A DNA stretch of 64,000 nt from Prorocentrum cordatum (GCA_963575745.1 CAUYUJ010016703.1:101001-165000), one strand, 5' to 3'. Counted from the first letter of the stretch, positions 34,154 through 45,773 are shown. The notes: generated by a model from the letters alone, not told the origin. Program-made: numbers and translations.

Positions 34154-34444
34154 GTGGCCAGCCCAGCCGTCTGGCCTCCTGGGCAAGGGGCGCGGGGGGG
34201 GGAATGACAAACAGAGGGGTAGGAGGATCAGGTGGAGCAGGAGGAGGAGTAGGAGGAGGAGGAGGAAGCGGGCAAGAAGGCGGACATGGAAGCGAAGGAG
34301 GAGGAGGAGCAGGAGGAGGAGGAAAGGGAAGGTGGAGGAGGAGGAATTTGAGGAAGACAAGGAGGATGATGAGGTCAACGTGGAGGAGGAGGAGACGGAG
34401 GTGGAGGCGGAGGATGAATATGAAGACAATGATGAGCAGGACAA
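34154..34444. other. Unique spacer and (GGA)n tract
   Basis: A short unique piece (34154-34205) is followed by imperfect GGA repeats with GAC and GTG variants to 34440. A frame reading from exon F into it is intronic by the missing family match after D-L-K. Confidence 0.7.
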
Positions 34445-34540
34445 GGATGATGATGATGATGCTGATGATGATGATGCTGCTGCTGATGATGATGATGGTG
34501 ATGGTGATGGTGATGGTGATCATGATGATGATGTTGATGC

Positions 34541-34586
<46 letters not shown>

Positions 34587-34970
34587 GGTGGTGGTGATGA
34601 TGGGGATGACGATGATGATGATGATGATGATGATGCTGAGGATGAGGATGAGGATGAGGATGCTGATGCTGATGCTGATGCGGATGCTGCTGCTGCTGAT
34701 GATGAGGATGATGGCGATGAGGAGGAGGAGGAGGAGGAGGAGGAGGAGAAGGACTAATAGGAAGGTGACGAGGTCACGGATGAGCAGGGCAAGGAGGAGG
34801 GCGAAACAGATGATGATTAGGAAGGGGATGGAGGAACAGGAGGTGGATGAGAGGCAGAAGGAGGCGCCCGATGAGGAGGACAAGAAGGAGGAGGGGGAGG
34901 AGGAGGAACATGGGGAGGAGGAGGAGGAGGAGGAGGAGGAGCAGGAGGAGGAGGAGGTGGACCAGAGTAA
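34445..34970. repeat. (GAT)n, (GGT)n and (GGA)n tracts
   Basis: GAT with a GGTGGT block at 34572-34597, then GAT/GCT, then GGA from 34720. It ends GGAGGTGGACCAGAGTAAACC, which matches the left border of the higher-order units at 49.6, 50.68 and 51.95 kb. Confidence 0.93.
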
Positions 34971-35870
34971 ACCGCATGTTTTCCAGCGCTGCTGCACTAT
35001 CCCCTTCCGCCCAAAGTCCTGCTGACACGTCCACACGTCCCTACAGGCCGTTTGGTTTCACTGTGCGAGGTGTCTCCCTTTAATAAAGTCGATCTTCTTA
35101 TGAGCCCGCAATTCAGGTGGGAGAACTGTTTCGAATGACAGCCGCTCTCCATCCGTAGAGCTCTAAGGAATGCGAGAAGGACTTTCAGGCTCAAGGACGT
35201 GTTCAACGACAGCCCCGCTTCGACAAGACTTCGTCCTGCACCCGCGCAGTGGTTGCTGGATCCTCAGCTCTTGCTTCCCGCTCGAAGACGCGTTTCGGGT
35301 GAGAGCCCCACTTCTACACGGGACTCCCCTCCGTCTGAGTAGCTGTGGCGCTCTCTTGCGCTCGTGCCCATCGGTCGTCGAACATAGGTATTTCTGGATT
35401 CCCAGATTCCAACATACTTTCGGCGCCTTCCTACTTCAATGTTCGAGTCGCTTCTCCTTTTCCCTCCTCGTCAGGGGGCGGGCGGAGACCAAATCTGCGT
35501 TCAACGCCTTCCTACTTCATGTTTCCACCTCCTTCTTCCGACCGATGGGTAAGTGTTGCGCACCCTTACACCCGAAAACATGGTTTTTGCTTGACGTCTC
35601 AGGCGAACGCCCACCTCTGAAAACGGGAAACGGCACCACCCTTTCATGTGTACATTGCAGTGGGCTTTTAATCCGAATGTGCGCGGCGCCAACGCGAGGG
35701 CCACATATTGAACACATAAGCTCCATCTATGTGACGGTTGAACAAGGTCAAACTTTGAGCAGTAACGTTTACGGCAAGCTCAAACTGATCGCCCAGCCTG
35801 GCCTACGGACAAGTCGGGCGGGGCGGCACGGATCAGCAGAACAGGAGGCATATCGATGCACGATAGTTGC
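34971..35870. repeat. Degenerate single copy of the 49-53 kb unit, and unique sequence
   Basis: The left border (GGACCAGAGTAAACCGC) and one 82-bp-type unit at about 35600-35725 (AATGTGCGCGGCGCCAACGC, then GAGGGCCACATATTGAA) link it to the three units at 49.4-53.0 kb. The rest is unique or too diverged to align. An open frame over 35170-35880 has no recognisable domain and overlaps the repeat. Confidence 0.55.
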
Positions 35871-36436
35871 GAAGGTGAGAATGTTGACGATGCTGACAAT
35901 GCTGATGATGCTGGTACTGATGATGATGCTGATGATGATGCTGCTGATTATGATGATTGCAATGATGATGCTGCCGATGACGATGATGATGATGAGGATG
36001 ATGATGCCGATGACGTTGATGAGCACGGTGGTGGTCATGTTGATGATGCTGGCACTAGATGTGAGGATGATGCTGCTGCTGATGGTGATGCTGATGTTGA
36101 TGTTGATGACACTGCTGCAGGCCTTCTACCGTGGTACTGCTGATGCTGATGTTGATGCAGCTGTCGATGATGATGCTGATGCTGTTGATGATGGTGCTGC
36201 TGCTGATGATGATGACGATGCGGCTGACGCTGATGACGATGAAAATGATGTTGATGATGATGCTGATGATGGTGATGATGATGTTGATGATGTTGATGAT
36301 GATGCTGGATAGTATGCTGATTGTGATGCTGATTCTGGTGATGATGCTTACGCCGACGATGCCGCTGATGATACGCTGATGACGACGATGATGATGATGA
36401 TGATGCTGATGATGATGATGATGATGATGATGATGC

Positions 36437-36471
<35 letters not shown>

Positions 36472-38110
36472 CGGGCTATGGTGATAGCGACTATGCTGAT
36501 GATGATGAGGGCTGATGGTGCTGCTGATGATGCTGATGATGATGAGGCTTACCACGGTGTTGAAGATGATGATAATGATGATGCTGGTGATGATGATGCT
36601 GATGATGTTGATGATGCTGGTGGCGTTGGTGATGCTGCTGATGACGAGGATGCTGTTGACGATGCAGTTGCTGACACTGATGATGCTGATGACGACGATG
36701 ACGATGATGCTGCTGATGCTGCTGATGATGATGATGAGGATGGCGATGCTGACGATGCTGATCATGATTTGTTGTTGATGATGACGATGGTGATGACGTG
36801 TGCGATCAGGATAATGATGATGCGGATGGTGGTGACGATGCTGATGCTGATGGTGGTGATGATGACACCGATGAGTATGATTGCGATTGCGATGTCGATG
36901 ATTATTCTGCTGATGATGACGACGCTGATGATTCTGAGTATGATAATGTTGATGATGGTGCAGATCATGGTGATGATGGTGGTGATGCTGATGATGTTGA
37001 TGATGTTTATTTTTTCGATGCCGATGTTGAAGATACTGATGGAGCTGACGATGATGATGATGTTGATGATGATCATGATGATGATGTGGTGGTGATGATG
37101 ATGCTGATGATGATGGTGGTGATGATGCCGACGACGATACTGACGATGCTACTAATGATGATGACGATGCTGATACTGCTGATGTCGATGGTGCTGATGA
37201 AGCTGATGATGACGATGACGACGATGTTGACGATGATGACGACGATGATCATGATGCTGACGATGATGTTAATGGTGATGCTGATGACGATGATGATGCT
37301 GATGCTGATGATGCTGATGATGATGATGATGATGGCGATTATGATGATGATGATGATGGTGATGATGATGGTGGTTGTGGTGATGATGGGGGATGGTGAT
37401 GATTATGTTGTGACGAAGGTGCTGATTGTTGGTGATGATGGTACTGTTGCAGATGCTTATTATGATATGTTGAGGCTGCTGCTGCTGATGCTGATGATGA
37501 TGATGATGATGATGATAGCCATGATGATAGTGATGCTGCTGAGGATGCTGATGATGATGCTGCCCATGATGATGCTGCTGATGATGACGACGATGATGCT
37601 GCTGCTGATGATGATGATGATGATGACGATGATGATGATTAGGATGATGATGATGGTGGTTGTGGTGATGATGGAGGATGATGATGGTTCTGTTGTGACG
37701 ATGGTGCTGATTGCTGATGATGATGATACTGTTGCAGATGCTTATTATGATATGTTGATGCTGCTGCTGATGCTGGTACTGATGCTGCTGCTGCTGCTGA
37801 TGATGATGATAGCCATGATGATAGCGATGCTGCTGATGATGCTGATGACGATGCTGCCCATGATGATGCTGTTGATGATGACGACGATGATGCTGATGAT
37901 GATGATGCCGATGATGATGATTATGATGATGATACCGTTGATCATGATACTAATGCTTATGTTGATGATGATGCTCATGCTGATGCTGATGATGACGATG
38001 ACCATGATGCTGATGATGATGCTGATGATGCTGCTGCTGATGATGATGATGATGATGATGCTGATGATGATGATGGTGATGATGATGATGATGATGCCGA
38101 TGATGCTGCT

Positions 38111-38154
<44 letters not shown>

Positions 38155-38205
38155 CGATGATGATGCTGATGACGCTGCTGCTGATGATGATGCTGAGTAT
38201 GCTGT
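35871..38205. repeat. Long imperfect (GAT)n tract with a ~285-bp higher-order repeat
   Basis: More than 2.3 kb of GAT with GCT, GAC and TAT variants. A segment containing GTACTGTTGCAGATGCTTAT (37440) recurs as ATACTGTTGCAGATGCTTAT (37725) with matching surroundings, about 285 bp apart. Frames of up to 498 codons (poly-Asp, Met or Ile) follow from the repeat. Confidence 0.96.
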
Positions 38206-38695
38206 ATCTGAGGAGGAGAAGGAAGAGGACGAGGAGGAGGATGATGAGGAGGAGGATGAGGATGATGAAAGGACGAGGGTTAGGAGGATGTTGATGATGA
38301 GGAGGAGGAGGCGGAGGAGGAGGAGGAGGACGAGGAGGAGGAGGAGGATGAGGATGGAGAGGAGGAAGTGGACGAGGAGGAGGAGGAGGAGGAGGAAATG
38401 GAGGAGGAGGAAGAAGAGGAGGAGGAGGAGAGGAGGAGGAGAGGAGGAATGGACGAGGAGGAGGAGGAAACGAAGGAGGAGGAAACGGAGGAGGAAGAAA
38501 TGGTGCAGGAGGAAGTGGAGGAGGAGGAGGAGGAGGAGGAGGAGGAGGGCGAGGAGGAGGAGGACGAGGCGGAGGCGGAGGCGGACGCGGAGGCGGCGGA
38601 TGGGGAGGAGGAGGAAGAGGGAGAGAGGAGGAGGAGGGAGGAGGAGGAGAAGACGGAGGAGGAGGAAGAGGAGGAGGAGGAGGAGGAGGAGGACC
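38206..38695. repeat. (GGA)n microsatellite
   Basis: Continuous with the GAT tract. GGA with GAC and GAA variants, ending just before a unique piece at 38696-38830. Confidence 0.95.
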
Positions 38696-39148
38696 GACGC
38701 GTTTTCGCCCTGCTGCACCCGCCTTTCTCGCCGCCTGCGCAGTGCTCGGACGCCGAGCGAGGTTGTGCAGTGGCACCTGCAGCACAGTCAAGACACTGAA
38801 ATGAACCACCACGTCGGGCTCAGGAGGGGCTCAGCACAAGGAGGATGATGAGGTCAAGGTGCAGGAGGAGGAGGAGGAGGAGGAGGAGGAGGAGGAGACG
38901 GAGGTGGCGGCGGAGGATGAATCTGAAGACAAGGATGAGGAGGACAAGGAGGAGGATAAGGATGAGGAGGAGGAGGCGGAGAAGAAGGAGCAATAGGAAA
39001 ATGACGAGGTAAGGACCACGTCGGGCTCAGGAGGGGCTCCAGTTCCCTGGCCGCCCCTAGATCCAGGTCCAGGAGCCCCTTCGTGGCCGTCCAGTTCTTC
39101 TTGAGCGTTCCCCAGTGTAGCGCGATGTCTGTACGTCTAAGTCGGGCC
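38696..39148. other. Unique pieces around a GGA tract flanked by 25-bp direct repeats
   Basis: CACGTCGGGCTCAGGAGGGG lies at about 38809 and again at about 39018, on either side of a (GGA)n tract (38840-38995). On the minus strand, 39150-39010 is open and reads TDIALHWGTLKKNWTATKGL then LDLDLGAARELEPLL, with helix-like content; it may be an exon of a minus-strand gene or chance. I cannot name it. Confidence 0.35.
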
Positions 39149-39262
39149 TGTCCCTCTACAGGGGGAATATTCAAAAATAATCAAACAACAGTTTGGAGAT
39201 ATTTTTTGCCTGTTTGACTATTTGTTTGAATTATTCCTCCAAGATCCCCCTGTAGGAGGACA
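39149..39262. mobile_element. Short inverted-repeat element of about 114 bp
   Basis: The left end TGTCCCTCTACAGGGGGAAT pairs with the right end ATCCCCCTGTAGGAGGACA. The inner arms continue imperfectly as TAATCAAACAA and TTGTTTGAATTA around a TATTTTTTGCC loop. The interior is AT-rich. It has the form of a MITE or foldback. Confidence 0.65.
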
Positions 39263-40300
39263 CGCCCAACCTAACTGTACGTTTTTGGTGTTTCACGTTC
39301 CTCCGTAATGGTTCCCACGAAGACCTCGCGCGAGGTGCCTCCTGACTGCTCCTTCCTCGTGCGCTCCTGGCCTGCGCCAGCGACCCGTGCGCTGGCAGCG
39401 GGCCCCGGCGGACGCGGCGCAAACGCTGTGGCTCAGTTTTGCAGCCCCCGCCTTCCCCCCTCCTCCTCCTCCTCCTCCTCTTCTCCTCCTCCTCCTCCTC
39501 CTCCTCCCTCCTCCTCCCCTCCCTTTCATCTACCTCAGTGCATTCGAACGGTAACCTACTGATAGTTCCTGCTTCCTTTGCCCTGTCCAATCTTCTCCCT
39601 TTTCCCGCGGACGTTTTGATCGGCGGCGCGGAAGGGATCCCGTTCCGTGCCCGTGTAAGACGAGTATCAGACCCGTGCTCGCACCGTGCTAATCTACGTA
39701 CATATGCATCGATTAACGTACATCCGTTTTCAGAGTGGTAGCGGAATTCCGACTGCCTTCCACTACCTTTCGCCGCCATGCCCCGCGCGGCACTTCCGCA
39801 GTCCTTTGCTCTTCAGCTCCTTTTTCCCCATCATTCAGTTTGCGTGTTCGGCAAGAGTTCTTTTCTTGCTCTCCGTATTCATGCACCTCGTGCTCGCTAG
39901 GACGAACGATGAGGCGGACATCTACCATGCCAAAACAAATACGTCATCGAACATCTCAAGGGGCGCGGCGCCACCCCGCCGCCGCCTGTTTGTTCGTTTC
40001 CAGGGCGTGCTTCAACTGTGTCGGAACCACAGCTCGGATCTTCGGTTGGAAGAATGGAGTGCCCATCCTTCCCATCGACAGCCCCAGCCAGTGGCCCCGA
40101 GCTTCGCGAAACTACGTTGTGGGGGCCTTGGGAAACGCAGGCGGATGAGTTCGGATGAGAGTGGGGGCCCAGTGGGGTGTTGGACAATTTTGTTGTTATA
40201 TCGTCGAGGGCAGTGAAGCGGGTCTGGGACTACCTGTTTACATACATTTCGTACACGACATATCGCCATACCCTCCGATTCCCTCCAGACTGGCAGGATG
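39263..40300. other. Intergenic or intronic sequence with a CCT run
   Basis: Unique sequence except for (CCT)n at 39458-39515. Open frames of 100-180 codons in all directions have no recognisable motif. Sequence 39660-40300 has even base composition and might hold diverged exons, but I see no splice-bounded match. Confidence 0.35.
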
Positions 40301-40309
40301 ACATATCAT

Positions 40310-40605
40310 CCCTCTCTTCCTCCTCCTCCTCCTCCTCCTCCTGTTCTTCCTCCTGCTCCGCCTCGTCCCTCCCCCACCCCTCCTCTTTCCCTCCCCTTCC
40401 CTTTTTTATCCCCCTTCCCCCCCGTCCCCCCCCCGCTTCCCCTCCCCACCGTCTGTCCCGTGCCGCCGTGCACCCTCTTCTGCTCCTCCCCTCCCGCGGG
40501 CCCCGTCTTCTTTCCCGAGGAGGAGGAGGAGAAGGAGGAGGAGGAGGAGGAGGAGGAGGAGGAGAAGGAGGAGGAGGAGGAGGAGGAGGAGGTGGAGGGA
40601 TGAGG
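40310..40605. repeat. (CCT)n then (GGA)n, opposed microsatellites
   Basis: A pyrimidine run (40312-40440) is followed after a short spacer by a purine (GGA)n run (40515-40600). The two are roughly complementary and could pair as a large hairpin. Confidence 0.85.
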
Positions 40606-40703
40606 ATGGACCAGGGACGAGGAAGGAGGAGGGATAGTGGAGGGAGGACGAGGATTCCTCCCCACCGACTTCCCCCCCCCGTCCGAGCCACTTGCCTGGA
40701 GCC

Positions 40704-40760
40704 ATGGCCAGCCTCGCCGAGCCCGCCCAGCAGGTCGAGGCTGAAGGGGAGGGGCAGAAG
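40704..40760 (+). CDS. Possible first exon of an unidentified gene
   Basis: ATG in good context (GAGCCATGG) opens MASLAEPAQQVEAEGEGQK, followed directly by GTGAGA, a canonical donor. Possible later exons follow: one after a long pyrimidine tract and CGCAG at 40903, and one at 41211-41269 (LELELVIGHADREPNKAHET) between TTTTTTTTGCAAG and GTGAGG. Phases were not shown to agree for all three and no family is recognised. It may be an N-terminus or chance. Confidence 0.25.
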
Positions 40761-41210
40761 GTGAGAGGCGGGAGGGAGGGAGAAGCACTCGTGCTTCTAC
40801 GAAGGCGCGGGCCTTGTCCATGCATGTAAAGCCGGCGCCTTTTTAGGAGCAGCCTCCTGCTAAGAAGCCTTTGCCCCCTTCTCCCTGCCCCCTCGTGCGC
40901 AGTGCCAAGGGGGAGTTCGCAGCATGGCATCAGCACACCACCGTGCCTGGCCAGGGTCATCTTCGGCCCCAGGGCTCGAAGAAGCAAGAACGGCACAGGC
41001 ACAGACTTTCGGAGTTCCGCGCAGCTTTCTCGGGATCGGCTGGGGGCCTCTCCGGGCGGCGGCGCCTCCGGCGCCGACCAAGGACATCCGCGCCGACCTG
41101 CGATAGTTTATGCTCATGCCGCTCATTATTCATATATGTATGTGCCTCCTGCCTAGAGAAGGGGCTGGAGCTTGTTTGCTACCCGCGGCATCATGCGTTT
41201 TTTTTGCAAG

Positions 41211-41269
41211 TTGGAGCTCGAGCTCGTCATCGGCCACGCCGATCGCGAACCCAACAAGGCTCACGAAAC
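41211..41269 (+). CDS. Possible internal exon, unidentified
   Basis: An eight-T pyrimidine run and GCAAG precede the open reading LELELVIGHADREPNKAHE, and AAAC/GTGAGG follows. The borders look like a canonical exon. No domain is recognised and the link to the 40704 exon is only by position. Confidence 0.25.
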
Positions 41270-41524
41270 GTGAGGACTGTAGGGAAGCAGAAGAGGTTGA
41301 CCTCGGGCTGTTTGTGTGGGTGTTTTCTTCCATGTGTGCCATCAAAAAACACGGCAACCGTACCGCATTCCTGCGATTTATTACTGGCAATATCGAGCGA
41401 CTATGCTGACCTCACATGTTTGTGCGTACTCGATGCTCTGTTCGAGAGTCGGGTGGGCAAATCTTGCCCCCATAGTTCTTGTGGAACAGGTGTAGAGCAT
41501 ATTGCAAGGGCTAGAACTCCAGGC

Positions 41525-41645
41525 CTCCCAAATAGGGTCCCAGGAGATGGGGTCGGAGGATCGCGCCGCATCGCCGCTGCGTCGGCGATGTATCGGCGAT
41601 ACGGACCGATCCTCCGACCCACTCTGCTCGGACCCCGTTTGGGTA
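41525..41645. mobile_element. Large imperfect palindrome
   Basis: The arms are CCCAAATAGGGTCC...GGGTCGGAGGATCG and CGATCCTCCGACCC...GGACCCCGTTTGGG. The centre carries GCATCGCCG and TCGGCGATGTATCGGCGATA. Arm length is about 50 bp, with few mismatches near the centre. Similar TATCGGCGAT motifs occur at 13.33 kb. Cruciform DNA or a foldback element; no coding content. Confidence 0.6.
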
Positions 41646-41768
41646 GTCCCCACGGACGGACGGACGGCCCGTAGAAGGCGTGGGAGGTCTGGACACGGCG
41701 GCAAACGTGTAAGCCCCCTTTCTTCCAGGACCCGTTTCATTCGTGCTCAGGGTGGGATGGTGATGGGT

Positions 41769-41970
41769 CGGCAGCGAGCGAGGGGGGGAAGTGAGAAGGC
41801 GAAGGCCTTCTCAGAAGGCTCGGAAGTCCCCTGGCCTTCTGAGAAGTTTTCTGAGCCTTCCCTGAAGACACGGACGGGAAACTTTTCAGAAGGCGCGAGG
41901 GTTTCTGAGAAGCCCCGACGCCTTCAGAGAAGGCCTTCTCCTTCTCGCTTCCCCCCCTCGCTCGCCGCCG
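41769..41970. mobile_element. Inverted-repeat element of 202 bp with arms of about 50 bp
   Basis: The left end CGGCAGCGAGCGAGGGGGGG and right end CCCCCCCTCGCTCGCCGCCG are near-perfect inverted repeats, continued by GAAGGCCTTCTCAGAAGGC and GCCTTCAGAGAAGGCCTTC. A partial copy lies at 20757-20919. This is the clearest MITE-like structure in the window. Confidence 0.75.
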
Positions 41971-42523
41971 AATGCGGGGGAGAACCGGGCGGGGCCACGT
42001 CCGAGACAGCTCGTTCCAGACCGTTCTAGAACGCTTGCACAACGTCCCAGAGCGCTCCAGAACGGCCGCGGCGCCCGAGATGTCCTCCAGAGCCGCTAGG
42101 TCGGGGGCTGCTAAAGGTGCCCCTGGCCCAAGGTGCCCCCAGCTTCTCGCTCCATTTTGGATCCCCTGGGGCCCTCGGGGCCTCGTGAGGGGTGCTCTGG
42201 AGGCCGCGGGGGCCTCCTTGGAAATCCTGGAGACAGCTTGGGCCAGGGGCACTTCTAGCAGCACCCGGCCAGATCTCGGAGAACTTCAATGTAATGCGGT
42301 CCGATGTTGCCCTGGTCCTGGCGTCGTCGTGGGGAGGGGGGAGCGGGAGAGGGGAGCGGGCGAGGGGAGCATGCGTTGGGCCCAGATGTCCGATGCCGTG
42401 CTTTTTTCCACTGCGGTGAATATATGGCTCCTTCCCTGCCTGCTCTCGCCGCCGCCGCCGCCTTGTTGCCGCCGTGCTGTTGGGTATTGATCGTGCCGCT
42501 GCTGAGTGTGGCTCAAGTTCACC
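41971..42523. other. Unique GC-rich sequence without a gene
   Basis: Some diverged CTTGGGG-like units (42110-42260) and short GGGAG runs are visible. No gene is supported. Confidence 0.4.
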
Positions 42524-42693
42524 GCCCACCAAACCACCCCAACCCAACCCGAAGACCCCGATTTGCCCTCCATTTCCAGAGGGGCGGGGGTCGGGGAACA
42601 TGTGACAAAAACACATATGAAGCCCGTACCTCCCCCAACCCGAGATTCGGGTGAAATTCGGGTCTTCGGGTTGGGCTGCGGGTGGTCTGGTAG
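42524..42693. mobile_element. Inverted-repeat element of about 170 bp
   Basis: The left arm CCCACCAAACCACCCCAACC with AACCCGAAGACCCCG pairs with the right arm CGGGTCTTCGGGTTGGGCTG with GGGTGGTCTGGTAGG, about 40 bp each. The interior is unique. It is followed at 42716-42749 by a tight hairpin, CTCGCGCGC with GCGCGCGAG. Confidence 0.65.
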
Positions 42694-42749
42694 GTATTGA
42701 CAAGTGGGAGAGAAAGCTCGCGCGCCTCCCTCTAGCGCGCGCGAGTCTA

Positions 42750-43395
42750 CATACTTACCTATTTCTCTTTGCCTAGCGAATGTACAGATTGAGCCATGTC
42801 GTCAACGAACGTTCCCGCCACCTGGGAATTCAGACCAAGGAACCAAAGTGAGAAAAGACAACATACAATTATAGGTGACATATTTTTTCGGTCCTCTGGC
42901 AAACAACTGGGCATCAGCCGAAAGCTCTGGATCTGTTCATGATCACGAATTGGTCAATCAGCCGCAAAGCGATATTCAATCCATGGTGCCTATCGAAGTG
43001 CCTTTTGATTCAAATGCCGAATCATGATCCCCATAGCTAAGGGGGAAAAGCGATGTGAGAGAACGGATGTGGATGGAGAGCTATCCGCACATAGACTCAG
43101 CTCTTTTTTATACACCGATTCACGTAATGTTGCAAGCGAGGCTGCCGGTTCAATTGGTCGCTTAGTTGAACATCGTGGTATGAAGCTCGGAGAGAGTGCC
43201 GGAATGCCCGGGGGTGGTTCAACCACCGTTTAGGTATTCCGTACACGCTGATCTGAGAGACAGCGTTTATAGGAATCTCTCAGTCGCCAGTCGATGACAC
43301 GAGCCCTCGGGAGCCAGCCCGCAGCAGAGTACCTAGGATATTCGACTGGAGACACGCTATTCCCGAAGAGACCGAAAAGGCGGTCCGAAGACAAT
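42750..43395. other. AT-richer island with short frames
   Basis: Composition is close to the copia relic rather than its GC-rich neighbours. A short exon-like piece (42777-42847, after TTTGCCTAG and before GTGAGA) reads RMYRLSHVVNERSRHLGIQT, and a 69-codon frame is at 43024-43233. Neither is recognised. It may be the remains of another mobile element. Confidence 0.3.
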
Positions 43396-43399
43396 ACGG

Positions 43400-43452
43400 A
43401 TATATATATATATATATATACACATATATATATATGTATATATATACACACA
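43400..43452. repeat. (TA)n dinucleotide tract
   Basis: TATATATA with ACAC and ATGTA interruptions. Able to form cruciforms; no promoter is implied. Confidence 0.95.
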
Positions 43453-43865
43453 AGATTGTAGTGGCGCTTCGCGCCATGCACCTTGGCCCTTGAAGTGCGG
43501 CATGGAGGCGGAAGAGCAGGAAGGTCAAGCCGACAATCTAGCAATAACTCCTTGTTGCCTTTTCCGGCATCGTCGCTATAGTAATGTTATTCGCTATCCT
43601 TCCTCCATGCTTCTTTTTTCTCATTTTCGCCATACCCTGCGCATTCTCCCCATCCTCCTCGGCTTTTTTTTGCGGAGGATTCTCCTTGGAGAGCCTCTGG
43701 GGGCCTCACAAAAGTTGTTTCAGGCTCTCTTAAGACCTTCTGGAGGCCTTCTGGGCGTATTCTGGGGGCCTCTGGGGGATTCCTCGGGCCATCCTGCCTC
43801 CAACCGCGGTCTCCCTGAACGACCGGGTCACGATTTGGAATGGTTCGGAGGAGGAGGAGGAGGAG
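43453..43865. other. Unique spacer with a short CTTGG-like stretch
   Basis: Sequence 43680-43800 contains diverged GGCCTCTGGGGG/CTTCTGGAGG units of the CTTGGGG family. No gene is visible. Confidence 0.45.
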
Positions 43866-44166
43866 GCTGGAAATGAGGATTATGATGAGGATCAGGCGGT
43901 GGATGTGGATGTTAATGTGGATCAAGATGGTGATGAGGATTCTGATGCCGATTATGATGACCATGATGTCGATGATGAGGATGACGACGGCGACGATGAT
44001 GATGATGACGATGATGACGAGGCTGGTCATGATGATGATGATGCTGTGGATGAGGCTGAGGACGCTGATGTTGAGGATGATGATGATAATGATGCTGATG
44101 ATGGTGATGAGGACGAAGAGGACGAATATGATGATGATATTGATGATGCTGATGATGATGATCATA

Positions 44167-44236
<70 letters not shown>

Positions 44237-44726
44237 GGATGATGATGATGATGATGCTGGTGCTGATGATGACGATGCTGATGATGATGCTGATGACGAT
44301 AATGATGATGATGGTGGTGATGATACTGATGCTGACGATCATGATGATGACGTTGCTGCTGCCGCTGATGCTGATGAGGGTGACGACGATGACGATGATG
44401 ATGATGATGATGATGATGATGCTGATGATGCTGCTGCTGCTGATGATGATTTTTTATGATGAGGATGGTGCTGATGATGCTGAAGATAATGATGATCATG
44501 ATGATGCTGATGATGATGACGCTGATGATGATGTTGCTGATGCTGTTGCCGATTATGATGCTGATGGTGATGATGATGCTGATGATGATGCTGCAGCTTC
44601 TTCTGCTTATGATGATGATGTTGATGATGGTACACATTAGGCCGACGATCATGATGATGACGCTGCTGCTGCCGCTGATGCTGATGAGGGTGAGGATGAT
44701 GATGATGATGCTGATGATAATGATGC

Positions 44727-44773
<47 letters not shown>

Positions 44774-45079
44774 CGGCTGATGATGATGACGATGATGCTG
44801 ATGATGATAATGCTGCTGATGATGATGTTGTTGCTGATGATGATGGTGATGCTGATGATGATGATGATGATGATGATGACGGTGCTGGTGCTGATGATGG
44901 TGATGATGATGATTCTGATGATGCTGATGATGCTGATAATGGTGATAATGAACATGATGATGAGGCCGATGAGGATACGGTTGATGATGATGACGGTGAT
45001 GATGCTGCTGATGATGATGCTAATGATGAAGATGCTGCTGATGATGATGATCGTGACGATGCTGATTCTACTGATGATG

Positions 45080-45111
<32 letters not shown>

Positions 45112-45327
45112 GCTCATGCTGGTGCTGTTGCTGATGCTGATGCTTTTTGATCATGATGATGACCATTATGGTGATGCTGATGGTGCTAATGATGCTTAAG
45201 ATGATGACGCTGATGATGAAGTTGATGATGATGATGCTGATGATGATGATGATGCTGATGATGATGATGATGATGATACTGATGATGCTGATGATGCTGA
45301 TGATGATGATGCTGATGATGATGATGC

Positions 45328-45371
<44 letters not shown>

Positions 45372-45385
45372 CTGGCTGTGTGATA
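43866..45385. repeat. (GAT)n tract with a ~310-bp higher-order repeat
   Basis: Imperfect GAT. A segment with GATCATGATGATGACG followed by TGCTGCTGCCGCTGATG and GATGAGGGTGA occurs at 44337 and 44647. Long poly-Asp, poly-His and poly-Ile frames arise from the repeat. Confidence 0.96.
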
Positions 45386-45700
45386 TAGTGTATTTCAGTG
45401 ATGATACGGATGAGGATGGGGATGGGGATTCGGATGAGGATGTGTGGGGGGGGAAAGAAAAAGGAGCCCCCCCGTCGAGCAGGAGGAGGAGGAGGAGGAG
45501 TAGGAGGAGGAGGAGGAGGAGGAGGAAGAGGAAGATGAAGAGGAGGAGGAGGAGGAGTTTGGGGGACTTGGGGAGGCTGGGTAGGAGGAGGAGGTGGAGG
45601 AGGAGGAGGCGGAGGCTCAGGAAGAGGGTGAGAACGGGGATGAGGATGTGGATTGGGATGACGATGAGAATGATGATGAGGACGATAATGATGCTGTAGG

Positions 45701-45773
<73 letters not shown>

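Noticed and set aside
36798-38294. A 498-codon + frame rich in Asp and Met.
   Set aside because: It lies wholly in an imperfect GAT tract and changes residue type with each slip.
42502-42511. TGGCTCAAG, like the end of the dinoflagellate spliced leader.
   Set aside because: Only nine bases match, a number expected by chance in a window of this size; no gene start follows.
43400-43452. TA-rich run as a promoter TATA region.
   Set aside because: It is a dinucleotide microsatellite with no gene start downstream, and dinoflagellate promoters are not known to rely on TATA boxes.
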